This document shows, piece by piece, positions 54,301 to 62,494 of a stretch of 64,000 bases of DNA. The stretch comes from Bacteroidetes bacterium 43-16 (GTDB taxonomy: Bacteria > Bacteroidota > Bacteroidia > Chitinophagales > Chitinophagaceae), in contig MKTB01000010.1 in the NCBI GenBank assembly GCA_001897525.1, positions 28,794 to 92,793 on the forward strand. Reading direction: 5' to 3'. The notes under the pieces are model-generated. The model did no database searches. It had not been told where the DNA came from and saw nothing but the letters and a program-made list of their open reading frames with translations. The first letter of the stretch is position 1. The number at the start of each line of letters is the position of its first letter. Both the position numbers and the translations under genes were made by a program.

Positions 54301-57300
54301 TATATTTAAACCTGTTACTGCCGGTATAGCCGAGGCTTTATTAATGCCCAGGAAATTCAGCAGCATAAAGAATTCTTCTTCTTTAATATTGAAAGCGGCA
54401 ACTATAGTACCGGAGCGCTCCTGGTAGGTGCCGGAGATCGCATCGGGATTATTGAAATAGGTCTCCGGGGGATTAACCAGCGCTTTGTTTTGAAACAGGG
54501 TATCATAAACTGAAGGCAGGTCGTTTTGACTATCGTTGCTGTAATTAATATACGTATGTGTGTTGATACGTTTTAAGAAGGCACTCAGCTTTTCGGGACT
54601 GGTTTTCCATTCTGAGCAGAGCTGATGCAATGTAGCAACGCGGATAAAATCGGCTACATTAAGGGAGGTAACATTTAATGCTTCCAGTACAATATCAAGC
54701 TGGTAAATGCTCCAGCCCGACGCTCTTTTCAGCCTTAAAAAGCGATACCATCGGTTAAAGATTTCAGGTACGGTCAAGCCTCCGGGAGTAAATTCAAGGA
54801 TGAGCTCATTAAGCTGGCAAGAAGCGGGATTATTGGCATTAGTAGATTTGATCTTTAAGGGGCGCACACCGGAAGATATTTCCTTATTAAGAAAATCTGT
54901 ATTTAATAATTCCAAGAGTTCTTTATAGGTAATTCCCGCACGTTTCAATATATTATTCAGTCCCTTTTCTCCGTGATTCTGCGGAGTGGTATTACCATTC
55001 AGCAGTAAGCCGGTCCAGGCGGCAACAGCCAGGCCACTATAGCCATAGTACTGCTGATCGTCAGTCGGCAAAGCTGCATTGGCATTCTTTGTAATAATAT
55101 CGGCTTCGTTCCTGGATAAATGTAAACCCTCTGCCATCGCATTGTATTCGTTGATACTGGGAACGCTGCTCATACCGGTGTAATCCTTTACCGGCTTGAA
55201 TTTCATCATGAGTTCATAGCGCTTGTAACCCAGATGTGACAAATAGGTACGGGACTCCTCTAATGGCAGATTAAAAGGAAGTTTGTTATCAAAAACTGCT
55301 GCACTCAGGATAGTATTATACACCTGCTCATAGGTATTAGCCGATACGTATGCTCCGGCATTGTTTTTATACGTATGTTCCGGGTAGGCTTCCAGTTCCA
55401 GGCTGGTACCGCTGGTCTGGTAAGATTTAAATTCTGATGGCATAGCGATGCCATTAGCTTTCAGTATTGCCAGCTCCAAGAGTTCGTTTACCAGGTCTAT
55501 GTAAGGGATAACTGTATTTGTATTTTTACAGGTCAGATCGATATGGATCAGATCGGGCCTTCTCCTGATCAGTTCATTATATACGGTTGGTGGTGTAGTA
55601 GCCAGTTTGCTCTTAATAAAATTAAGGATATCGGTATAATAAGCGGCCGGGCTATACATAGAGGTACACTCGGAGCAGCTACAGAGATCAAGGCTGCCAA
55701 AAAGTGTTTCCAGGTCCGGGTTCACAGAAGGCCCGGGACTGGGATTCCAGAGTTCCAAAGCATATTCAGGAAAAACTGCACCCGGTGTATTAACAGCGCC
55801 GTCTACCCAGGCTTTGGTTTCGGCAACTACTAAGCTGGTAGCGCCCGCATTGGCATGAATGGCTTCCAGTCCTTCTGTAGTTAAAGTAGTTGCAAATCCG
55901 GCATAGGTAGCCACAAAAGTTTCTGAGGACATCTCTGCAATGTCAGAAGAGGATCGGATCCCGTCAATAAGCATTTGCGTTACTAATTCCGGTTTTCCTG
56001 CGGCTACTTTCAGGAGGTTCTGTACGGGTTGCAGGTCATTGCGTACCGATACCGGTGTATCACCATCAAAGTTAAAATCCCAGATATTCTGAGTCCTGAG
56101 GTCCAGATCGGGATGCGCCTGGATGAAGTTGGCCGTTTCCTGCGGGTTTTCGCTGAATTCGAAAACTCCGTTTGCAAATTTATCACCCAGAATCGGGGTA
56201 GCATAGGCATCTGTAACCAGGTTATACAGCTTATTGCCATATAATTCTATCATTAATTGCCCGTCACCGGCAGCCTCTTCCATGATACTGGGTGGAATAC
56301 ACCACTGCTCGTGCATATTACAAACTTCTGATACCAAGCTTCGCCAATCGTCCGGTGTGTAATCTCTGGCCATGTCCCTTAAAGGGGGCCGGTTATTAAT
56401 AAGTTCATTGGACATTTGTTGCTGCATGCCTGTAATAGCAATCGTTTGCAGCCCATACTGGATTCTTTCTGCCTCATCGGGACCAAACTGGTCCCGGACA
56501 GCCTGCCACATTATTTCCACAGGTTGATTAGCATATTGCAGGTTTATATCTACAAACAGCCGGGTACGGAAAGTATCTTCCTGGAAAATAGCACTGAACA
56601 GGTTCATCAAAGATGTGCCGTCTTCTGCCCGGTCATCTGTGATCCATGTTGTACGCAGGGTGTGCAGGATTTCTAATGCAGGGGCAAAGCCGCCTGTACT
56701 ATTGATCAAACGATTTTGTTGTGCATTAATTACTGTTTGATTCAAGACAAAATCTTCCATTTCTGCCCATTCTTTTATCACAATATTTATTCCTTTGGAA
56801 AAGGCATAAGCGATCTCAAGTTCTATACTATATTGCTGCTGAATACGACAGCTATAGATCAATGTGATCAACAGCTCGGCACTAATATTGGTCTTCAGGA
56901 ATAATGCTCTGATCGCCTGGCTGTCTGAAGGATCAATAGCTTCAAGCGTAGTATGATTCATACCAAATTGTTGCATCAGCATCATCAAACGATCCAATTC
57001 AGTATAGTACTTTTCAAAGTACTCTTTATCTTCTATGTGAAGATCAACAATAGTACAGCAATCGTCCAGTTGCAGGTCAACAGAGCGGGCCATTATGTTA
57101 AGATTAGCGTCAATAACGCATACAAAAAGCCCTTGTAGGAATTCTTCTTCTGAACAATTTACTTCAGAAACCTGTAATAGGCCTGACTGAAGTAAAGTCT
57201 TATCAATATATATTTCGTAATTGCCATAAATATTAATAACACCCTGACCGATCAGAACGGGCTCTGCAACGCCCGGTACAAAAACTGCAACAAATATATT

Positions 57301-57705
57301 ATCATACCTGGGGAAGGCGGTGATACTATCCGGGCCCAGTGAAACGTGGCCTTTGATAACGGGAGCACAATCTTCATCAATAGCCGAGAGTTTCAAATAT
57401 TGATCCTGGTCTAATGGTACAAAAAAATTATTGCCTTCCAACCTGGCATTGGTAATATTGACGGTATTTTCACCTGAGGACAATCTGCAAAAAAGTTCTG
57501 GTTTTACATCATATCCGACAAATAATTCAAAAGAACCATCATGTCTTATTGAAGCAGAACCCAGCCATTTCCCGGGCAATGCTTCACCAGATGACCCATT
57601 GGTCAGGTTAAAAATTTCAATTAAAGTGCCCTGGGCAAATTGATACAGCTCCTTATCATTGCTTTGAATCTGACCTGTGATTTTTGGCAGTGGTTTGAAA
57701 TCCAT
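48334..57705 (-). CDS. Tc toxin component TcA (pore-forming injector subunit)
   Basis: 3123 residues, about 600 longer than Photorhabdus TcdA1. The first about 220 residues are beta-rich (KITGQIQSNDKELYQFAQG, VYIDKTLLQSG) and look like an added N-terminal domain. Helical shell regions follow (VRP1-like, FGSLDLCSCSECTSMYSPAAYYTDILNF near 680-710). A neuraminidase-like region lies around 1600-1900 (YRVWEANRKIFLYPENWIEPELRD). The pore domain is a long coiled helical stretch at about 2515-2770 with a hydrophobic Gly/Ala-rich tip near residues 2590-2655. The TcB-binding domain is about 2770-3100 (GGFIKFGYWDSLRKGLLSGDKLQFDLRKME). The family makes pentameric bells that bind cells and inject the TcC tip. 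No signal peptide. First gene of the operon. Confidence 0.95.
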   Translation of the reverse strand: MDFKPLPKITGQIQSNDKELYQFAQGTLIEIFNLTNGSSGEALPGKWLGSASIRHDGSFELFVGYDVKPELFCRLSSGENTVNITNARLEGNNFFVPLDQDQYLKLSAIDEDCAPVIKGHVSLGPDSITAFPRYDNIFVAVFVPGVAEPVLIGQGVINIYGNYEIYIDKTLLQSGLLQVSEVNCSEEEFLQGLFVCVIDANLNIMARSVDLQLDDCCTIVDLHIEDKEYFEKYYTELDRLMMLMQQFGMNHTTLEAIDPSDSQAIRALFLKTNISAELLITLIYSCRIQQQYSIELEIAYAFSKGINIVIKEWAEMEDFVLNQTVINAQQNRLINSTGGFAPALEILHTLRTTWITDDRAEDGTSLMNLFSAIFQEDTFRTRLFVDINLQYANQPVEIMWQAVRDQFGPDEAERIQYGLQTIAITGMQQQMSNELINNRPPLRDMARDYTPDDWRSLVSEVCNMHEQWCIPPSIMEEAAGDGQLMIELYGNKLYNLVTDAYATPILGDKFANGVFEFSENPQETANFIQAHPDLDLRTQNIWDFNFDGDTPVSVRNDLQPVQNLLKVAAGKPELVTQMLIDGIRSSSDIAEMSSETFVATYAGFATTLTTEGLEAIHANAGATSLVVAETKAWVDGAVNTPGAVFPEYALELWNPSPGPSVNPDLETLFGSLDLCSCSECTSMYSPAAYYTDILNFIKSKLATTPPTVYNELIRRRPDLIHIDLTCKNTNTVIPYIDLVNELLELAILKANGIAMPSEFKSYQTSGTSLELEAYPEHTYKNNAGAYVSANTYEQVYNTILSAAVFDNKLPFNLPLEESRTYLSHLGYKRYELMMKFKPVKDYTGMSSVPSINEYNAMAEGLHLSRNEADIITKNANAALPTDDQQYYGYSGLAVAAWTGLLLNGNTTPQNHGEKGLNNILKRAGITYKELLELLNTDFLNKEISSGVRPLKIKSTNANNPASCQLNELILEFTPGGLTVPEIFNRWYRFLRLKRASGWSIYQLDIVLEALNVTSLNVADFIRVATLHQLCSEWKTSPEKLSAFLKRINTHTYINYSNDSQNDLPSVYDTLFQNKALVNPPETYFNNPDAISGTYQERSGTIVAAFNIKEEEFFMLLNFLGINKASAIPAVTGLNILSRVYGLVQLAKGTGLSIKELLRLLNLSETQGPDLIAATPADLLDILSTKKTFIERSKSLLFTLPEMDYLVANQDEEGVFIPQNSDIQLFYESLRAELKKLVTANESSTLVSEDLKNALYNVCMQKFSTEFAWQNDIAFHVIKYVINITTTLVPPDTPLIDALIRTEFINAVLPPPSTGPDPFTPLPIKENGAIDIYNFSELYKAYRRIHKMAYLSNRYKLSVAELEFFIDNAAILDVIAIDQLPITTPTTTWAQASGLFRLNDWIKVKGIYNLRESEYLDILSASVGTSSKATWQQLVLQRTEWTTEDLEFLTGNNSTTGKLNTSYSDITANNDFRKGALLLQLFELMSSVTRIGLTTALTYNALETDVQMVDSGNIRKAAKSKHSDVEWSKVAKPLQDTLRERQRLAMVAYLVVRPDAGDPVASQMRWTNENGLFAYYLIDVEMQPCMKTSRIKQGISSVQLYMDRTILNLENVNGIPTNHISIRPDLIAQWRSWRKWYRVWEANRKIFLYPENWIEPELRDNKTPFFRELETQLLQDEVKDDKVEDAFRAYLEQVEEVGRLDPVSAYHQIEKDSSGKVIIDRTHVIARTSVLPHRYFYRILENKEWTPWEKVNADIKSDHVIPVIWNRKLYLFWLTFRFKRLSDEAIADKKKDMKFSTGLSEWLDIIDNKPGMRDYNTVRIAPADISDAFSNIDITLNWSQYKDHKWLASEMSKDTMTFDLSKVVLNQIGLNSYSNTVNAQKIMSWLNNRGDIKMDELFRNRVYFFHTFENTGNESAGINFSIMFSPGLDETATGIHSFFWRGDNSKDPYVLRDGEKGYQLLSPTGTRLNRMKFVEDPFGDGKLRRDNTSFSPTSTVPNQYFSFSTFKVENNPGIVRGNNNSILDATNNGPFSVAARASINGDPHYHFHNPMLSEFLFDDDKNTYFARWEDLNLVTTDISKTASISFGKVAEYTAVAYTGAAPTAAMSSLSGSVSSPSYSLSGNALAGLLLTGGYRFHTFYHPQIYGFIKALNKDGIPGLLRIENQRQINTMNFEGNYKPTPLVLKAYPQNNVQFKAGDAYSIYNWEIFFHTPMLIAQRLSDNQQFEQAQKWYHYIFDPTSNTNANGAYSVGIERFWKFYPFYEIATPQVQTLTDLLTAINNGVGAAVAQVTQWEQNPFNPHLIARMRVLAYMKNVLMKYLDNLIAWGDQLFRRDTIESINEATQLYILANNLLGERPKEIPPRAKTVSMTFNELSTGGGLDALSNAMVNIEAFFSPNTATPTGTTSTGAPIYGKMFYFCLPKNDKLMSYWDTLADRLFKIRNCMNIEGTVRQLPLFEPPIDPALLVRATAMGIDINSVLNSVSIATLPHYRFAYMLQKANEVCNDVKVLGGALLSALEKKDGEELALLRSGHELKMLERIRAIREQQVREAEENLEALRLTKESIEIRHQYYTSRAFMNPSEQKHLQSIQTGLVLQAIQSGMFGTISALALIPQFHGQGPMAIGASFGGDQLSRATNAINAGLTVASVINNAKGSMAATLGGYERRRDDWTFQADTAAKDLEQVDRQLLAAEIRLDIARKELSNQELQVEQTTETDNYMRSKFTNKELYSWMSSQVAATYFQSYQLAYDLAKRTEECFNNELPAVQAPIGGFIKFGYWDSLRKGLLSGDKLQFDLRKMESGYIDSNRRELELSKSFSLAMIDPAALLSLKKNGSCIFNLDKIWFDLDFPGHYLRKIKSVSISIPCVAGPYTTIAATLQMTSNTIMKTALASDAGETMKIASNAIATSTGQNDAGMFELNFRDERYMPFENAGVISSWRLNMMEDAGLRQLDYEGISDVIIHVNYTARNSDAKISPTVAALNAQLSSLSTGIMLPRYFSLRHEFSNEWYTGFSKLVDLPATAAAGREMNLLLKRSMFPQYAKDKEIRISSVNFKLRPKQAGVYKLLMENTVIELDNDIAVNINLAPEDTEEAFSFILYKDVSGTPVAIMEEELTDLYFILNYKLG

Positions 57706-58510
57706 GAGAAAAATATTTTATTGATTTAAGAAAAAAGATTTATTGGAAATAATGATTAATAAATATTCAAAAACAGGCATACTTTGCCTGCACAAGTGCG
57801 CACAACAAAGCACTTGCCTTATTTTACAAAAGCAAAATATTCATACCGCCGAAACACGGCATGACTACTCATTCAGCTGTTACGAAGCACAACTGGCATA
57901 AAATTTCTACACATAATTATCCATGCTTAATGAGCGGTATCATTAAGAAGCAATGGAGCACATAAAGGTTGGGATTTGATAAGAACCTATATTAATCATC
58001 AATAGGTTCAGGTAAAAAAGCAATGAGTAAAGTATTTAAATAATAGTACTCAGCGTTTTTAATAACAGAACAGATGCAGGTAGGATTTTTAGGGCGTATC
58101 GTGTTTGCAGACAGTATAGGGAATAATTTTTGTGCTGCAATCAAAGTTTCTATCTTCATCATTAAGGGCTAAATTTAAAGATTAAAAGGATAAATAAAAT
58201 TACGCAATTCCAACTAAGTCACCAATAAGGGAATTCCCTATTTTCAACTCAAGTCTCCCTATAATTTTGTTAAAGCCTAAGCTATTCCTTTATAGGTAAA
58301 ATAGCACAGCTACACTTGTTTATGTATGCTATTCCATAAAATTCATAACGGGAAATTGTTGAAGTTTTGTATGAACAATGATGAAAATTTTAGCACAAAA
58401 AAAAGAGATCACATTTATCTTGTTATCTCTTTAAGTAAAATTGATTTGCGGCAGGTAGAACTACTGTAATGATTAGAAAAATTCAACGAGCGGCATTTTC
58501 CTGATTACAA
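57706..58510. other. Intergenic region, 805 bp, upstream of the Tc operon
   Basis: AT-rich. A 56-codon minus-strand frame (57992-58162) beginning MMKIETLIAAQKLFPILS is a doubtful small gene. A short inverted repeat CAGGCA-TACTT-TGCCTG lies at 57774-57790, about 70 bp before the TcA start, and could be an operator. No clear TAnnTTTG promoter was found on the minus strand. Confidence 0.5.
57992..58162 (-). CDS. Doubtful small ORF upstream of TcA
   Basis: 56 residues beginning MMKIETLIAAQKLFPILSAN with two cysteines in CIC and an acidic end (LPEPIDD). It lies 286 bp upstream of TcA on the same strand. No homologue is recognised, no upstream signal supports translation, and the region is AT-rich, so it may be chance. 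Listed because it is the only frame in the Tc promoter region. Confidence 0.25.
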   Translation of the reverse strand: MMKIETLIAAQKLFPILSANTIRPKNPTCICSVIKNAEYYYLNTLLIAFLPEPIDD

Positions 58511-58918
58511 TCAAAGCTTGTCCTGATTTCTTCTCAAAAGCCCGGAAATTAAAACAATAGCATAAGCAAACATTAACCAGGAAGCAAAAGTTTTACTATA
58601 GATTTCAGGCATATTGGGAAATATTTTTTCAAAAAACTGTATACATAATGTATCCAGTAACATACCTGGCAAAACCATAATGGCAGCAGATTTTACGCTT
58701 TCAAGATTATCTAACTTAAATCTCTTAAACACTGCAGTTGACATAAAGCCCATGGCCGGAATGAGCATAAGATACAAAACTACCATTACGAATACATTAT
58801 CTACAATGAAAAAATAATGTCCGGCAACTCTAAATAATATGCTGGCAAATAACCACACCAAAAAACCAACCATAAAACTAATGAGCAGGTAATGCCTTTT
58901 GTATATTTTCATGATCAA
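58511..58918 (-). CDS. Four-helix membrane protein (DUF5367-like)
   Basis: 135 residues with four membrane helices (about 10-30, 36-58, 77-97 and 108-126). The pattern LLISFMVGFLVWLFASILFRVAGHYFF resembles the DUF5367 group of small Bacteroidota membrane proteins; that assignment is from memory and moderate. Short charged tail RRNQDKL. Function unknown. It is the first gene upstream of the Tc region on the same strand, but 805 bp separate them, so co-transcription with TcA is unlikely. Confidence 0.65.
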   Translation of the reverse strand: MIMKIYKRHYLLISFMVGFLVWLFASILFRVAGHYFFIVDNVFVMVVLYLMLIPAMGFMSTAVFKRFKLDNLESVKSAAIMVLPGMLLDTLCIQFFEKIFPNMPEIYSKTFASWLMFAYAIVLISGLLRRNQDKL

Positions 58919-59145
58919 TAAATTTTAATACGTTTTAAACATAAATTCAAACAGGGATTAATATACATAATACATAGCTATTGGCATATTAATCAGAAGG
59001 GCTCAAAGGTAGGGAAATGAAATTATTTCAGGTGTCATTCACGTACAGGAGTGAAAGAAATACTTTTCAGTTCTTTAAACGTTCCAGCCTATCTAAAATG
59101 TCGCGAAGAGCCTGGCTGTACAGCACCAATTACAGGATACAATAG

Positions 59146-59652
59146 TTAATTTAATGCATCATATACCATAATTGTATGACTGATATGAAAAGCTAAAAAT
59201 ATTATGGCTGCTGTTATAAAAATCCAGCGCCTGAAAGGCAAGTTAAAATAAAATGAATTCCCTAAAAGGGAGATTCCTGCTATCCATATTGCAGGTAGGT
59301 ATGCAGGTGCTGAGAAACCTACAACAGTAGTACTCCAAATGCTTTTGGGGAAATAAATTAATATACTCCAGGATACAAAATACAACAGCAATCCTGCAAG
59401 ATATATAGATAAACCTATTTGCTCTCTTTTAGTGCTTATATGCAGAGGCATCAAGTATGCAATTACAAAAAGAACTAACCGTGACGCATTTTCACCATAA
59501 GTTATGAAGTCTGGAATATCTCTTAAAAATACTTCAGGCTGATAGTTTTCCGGCAGTTTGGAGCTAAAAATAATGTTCCAAATCAGTACAGGTAACATCA
59601 AAACAAAACAGTTCAAAAAATATCTTTTGAAAAGCCGTGCTATACTATTCAT
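59146..59652 (-). CDS. Hypothetical polytopic membrane protein
   Basis: 168 residues with about five membrane helices (VLMLPVLIWNIIFSS, SRLVLFVIAYLMPLHIS, GLSIYLAGLLLYFVSWSILIYF, AYLPAIWIAGISLLGNSFYF and WIFITAAIIFLAFHISHTI). I do not recognise a family. It lies between the LytTR/kinase pair and the DUF5367-like gene, all on the minus strand, with gaps of over 140 bp. A role in envelope stress is possible by context only. Confidence 0.6.
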   Translation of the reverse strand: MNSIARLFKRYFLNCFVLMLPVLIWNIIFSSKLPENYQPEVFLRDIPDFITYGENASRLVLFVIAYLMPLHISTKREQIGLSIYLAGLLLYFVSWSILIYFPKSIWSTTVVGFSAPAYLPAIWIAGISLLGNSFYFNLPFRRWIFITAAIIFLAFHISHTIMVYDALN

Positions 59653-59801
59653 TTGATTCCTATTTTCTCATTCTATCAGTAAGTCCTTATCCACATCTTT
59701 TTAAAATACAATTCACTTACCCAAATCATTTATACAAAAACGCTCCCATGAGCATTCAAATATAACTACTGAATAGTCACATCATCAATTCTCTTACAAT
59801 A

Positions 59802-60491
59802 TTAAGCTAATCCGAGCCGCTTCATGGTATCTGTCCTGTACACTGCACCAATAGGAAGTTCAGCATTATGGATAATGATTATATTATTTTGAATAATCTT
59901 GATATGATTTTTGTTGATGAGGTATGATTTGTGAATGCGTATAAATTCAGTGCGGGCAGCCAATTGATCAACCATATTGAGCATGGTGCTGTAAATGATA
60001 ATCTTTTGAGCAATGGTATGAATCAATAAATAGCTCTTCAAGCTCTCCACATACAAAATATCTTTTGCCAACAGGCGTATTAGTTTTCCATCGCTCTTTA
60101 CAAAAAGATCTTCCGCAATTTGACCTGGCCCTTGCTGCGGCACAGGTACAGGCATTGCTTTATTTACAGCCTGCAAAAACCGCTCAAATGCTATAGGCTT
60201 AACCAGGTAATCCACTACATTAAGTTCATAACCCTGCAGGGCATATTCAGAATAGGCTGTTGTAAGAATAACTTTAGGAGGACTTTTCAACAGGCGTAAA
60301 AACTCAAGCCCGCCAATACCCGGCATTTTTATATCCAAAAAAATGAGGTCGACAACGTTGTTGCTCAGGAAAGCAAAAGCCTCCGTAGCACTGTCACATT
60401 TAGCTAACAGCTCAAGACCGGGTACCTGGAAGATATAGTGTTCTATAACCTCCTGCGCCAGGATTTCATCATCTATGATCAGACAAGTCAT
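59802..60491 (-). CDS. LytTR-family response regulator
   Basis: 229 residues. Receiver domain with LIIDDE start, phospho-acceptor Asp53 (LIFLDIKMPG) and Lys in YLVKPIAFERFL. The LytTR DNA-binding domain (about 128-227) has FVKSDGKLIRLLAKDILYVESLKSYLLIHT and the ARTEFIRIHKSYLINKNHIKII motif. It overlaps the end of the upstream kinase gene by 23 bp, so the pair is co-expressed. LytTR regulators control surface, competence or toxin genes in many bacteria. The target here is unknown; nearby membrane genes and the Tc operon are candidates (inference). Confidence 0.94.
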   Translation of the reverse strand: MTCLIIDDEILAQEVIEHYIFQVPGLELLAKCDSATEAFAFLSNNVVDLIFLDIKMPGIGGLEFLRLLKSPPKVILTTAYSEYALQGYELNVVDYLVKPIAFERFLQAVNKAMPVPVPQQGPGQIAEDLFVKSDGKLIRLLAKDILYVESLKSYLLIHTIAQKIIIYSTMLNMVDQLAARTEFIRIHKSYLINKNHIKIIQNNIIIIHNAELPIGAVYRTDTMKRLGLA

Positions 60492-61605
60492 GGGTAAATG
60501 TTTTTAGGTAAAGGTTCACTTCAAAAATACAATTGTTGTTTGTTATCTTCAATTCGTGCTTGCCGGGATAAATAAGCTCTAGTCTTTTTGCCACATTACG
60601 TAGCCCGATTCCACTGCCCTTTTCGTTTATTTTAGGAGCACCAGAGCTATCTTCAAAATTATTGATACATTGAAAATGTAAAAGTTCCGTATTCCTCTGT
60701 TTACTCATTTTTATGGTGATGAATCCACCGCTTGGCAAGGTCTCCAGCCCATGCTTAACTGCATTTTCTACAAAGAATATGAGTAAAGCCGGTGCAATAT
60801 AACCTTGCGCTGCTTCCGCTTCAATCATTATCTGAATGGCATTTTTGTCTTTTAACCGCATGGTCTCAAGATCTATATATGCCCGAAGCATCAGTAACTC
60901 TTTATCCAGGGGTACATATTCCTGTTGTGATTCATACAGCATATAGCGCAGCAGATGTGAGAGCTTTAAAATCATTTCAGGAGCTTTTGCAGATTGCTTC
61001 AGCGACATGGAATAAATGCTGTTTAATACGTTAAACAAGAAGTGAGGATTGACCTGAGATTTGAGCAGTAGCAGCTCAGATTCCAATTGCTTTTTCTCCA
61101 GCAGTTCGCTCCGCTTCCTCTCCTTAAAAAAATACTGTACCAATCTTCCCAAAGAGAACAAGAAGTGTACGGGCAGTACGGCAGAGAGTAAGACCCCCAT
61201 GTAATAGCCTAATAAGCTATCGAAGGAACTGCGTAATGGAACACTAATTAAAAAATAAAAATGCTTAGTCGGTACAGGGAAAACCTCCAGCAACCATTCG
61301 CTATACCAGCCAATCCAAAAGGCAAAAAGAATGGATTGTATGGAGAGCAATAAGAAGTAAAGTGCATACTTTTTACGGATCAGGAAGCGGGGTATCAGCC
61401 AGGACGTATTGCTGTAGATCAGTACAAACCAGCTTAAGTGCATCAGCAATGCCGCCAGCAAATGCCTGCCATTCTCCAGCCTGTAAATATCATCTATGCG
61501 TGGATTGTAAACCCCATCAATAATAAACAACCATACTACCAGATTTAAAGTCCAGCGGTTGGTTAGTTTACTCCAGATTTTTTCTGCTATTTCTTTAAAG
61601 GACAT
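60469..61605 (-). CDS. LytS/YehU-type sensor histidine kinase
   Basis: 378 residues. Four membrane helices in the first 160 residues (about 20-38, 50-66, 82-100 and 132-152). The His_kinase domain contains the phospho-acceptor His188 in LKSQVNPHFLFNVLNSIYSMSL. The ATPase domain has the N-box PALLIFFVENAVKHGLETL and the G-box GSGIGLRNVAKRLELIYPG. No extracellular sensor domain, so it probably senses a membrane-located signal. Partner of the overlapping LytTR regulator. Confidence 0.94.
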   Translation of the reverse strand: MSFKEIAEKIWSKLTNRWTLNLVVWLFIIDGVYNPRIDDIYRLENGRHLLAALLMHLSWFVLIYSNTSWLIPRFLIRKKYALYFLLLSIQSILFAFWIGWYSEWLLEVFPVPTKHFYFLISVPLRSSFDSLLGYYMGVLLSAVLPVHFLFSLGRLVQYFFKERKRSELLEKKQLESELLLLKSQVNPHFLFNVLNSIYSMSLKQSAKAPEMILKLSHLLRYMLYESQQEYVPLDKELLMLRAYIDLETMRLKDKNAIQIMIEAEAAQGYIAPALLIFFVENAVKHGLETLPSGGFITIKMSKQRNTELLHFQCINNFEDSSGAPKINEKGSGIGLRNVAKRLELIYPGKHELKITNNNCIFEVNLYLKTFTHDLSDHR

Positions 61606-61658
61606 TCAACAACGAATTTAATGAGAAATTGACTATTGCCATCATAATATCAAAACCA

Positions 61659-62267
61659 TTATCTGGGTTTACGCATTGATTGCACCAAATTGGCCCTTGT
61701 TTCAGGAGCCCAGGACTGCTGTATGTCCAGATTCACTTTCAGCACTTTTATGTTGCTTTTTTTATTTTGACGGGCCAATTGTTCCCAAACCTTTACCTGA
61801 TCTTTATTGAGTTTTCCCATCCAGACCGTCCAATAGATGAGCAGGTAAAAATCTGCTTTTTCTAAAGCGGTCGAAAGTTCATGACCATCGATATCCCGTA
61901 ACTTTTTCATTTCTTCCTGCAATGTCGTTGTTCCTGCCTTTGGATAAATGCCTTCAGGATGCAGTGATGGAATAAAATCAAACAATACACCATTGCAATA
62001 AGTATCGGCATTCCGGTATTCAATATAGTTACCCGCACTATCAAAAACAAGTATATCGGGTAATGGCCGGGCACTGAATGTACCCAGAAAATCTTTCGCT
62101 GCGACTGTATACATATCCGTGGTATCTAAACCGTATCGCAGGGCAGTTTTCAAAATGCTGACTTTGCTTTCCACAGCAGGCTTTTTAATATGATACATTT
62201 TAAGCATTAAAGGCTTACAGGAAAGCAACATTGGGAGCGCGAAGCACAGAAAAAAAGTTCTTTTCAT
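61659..62267 (-). CDS. Hypothetical lipoprotein
   Basis: 202 residues. Lipobox MLLSC (Cys17) after MKRTFFLCFALP. The body has a thioredoxin-like flavour (LPDILVFDSAGNYIEYRN, DFYLLIYWTVWMGKLNKDQVKVWEQLARQ, IKVLKVNLDIQQ) but no CxxC motif, so no redox function can be claimed. Expected in the periplasm, membrane-tethered. It stands 53 bp from the kinase gene on the same strand and may be transcribed with the two-component pair. Confidence 0.65.
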   Translation of the reverse strand: MKRTFFLCFALPMLLSCKPLMLKMYHIKKPAVESKVSILKTALRYGLDTTDMYTVAAKDFLGTFSARPLPDILVFDSAGNYIEYRNADTYCNGVLFDFIPSLHPEGIYPKAGTTTLQEEMKKLRDIDGHELSTALEKADFYLLIYWTVWMGKLNKDQVKVWEQLARQNKKSNIKVLKVNLDIQQSWAPETRANLVQSMRKPR

Positions 62268-62494
62268 TATTCATTGATTTTAGGGGTTGATAAATAATGG
62301 ATAAATTTCAATCTTATGAATAGAGGAGAAAGTGACTTTTATACCAACTGCCGTAAATGCTCTACAAAATTTATAAAAATCAGTTTGGTCGTGATTTATA
62401 CCTGTTTGTTCGGTCAATAGCCCTGTTCGTATAATTCTGCGAAAACGCATGATAAAATTTACGGTCTTTGTATTCATCTTTAAACAACTGAATA

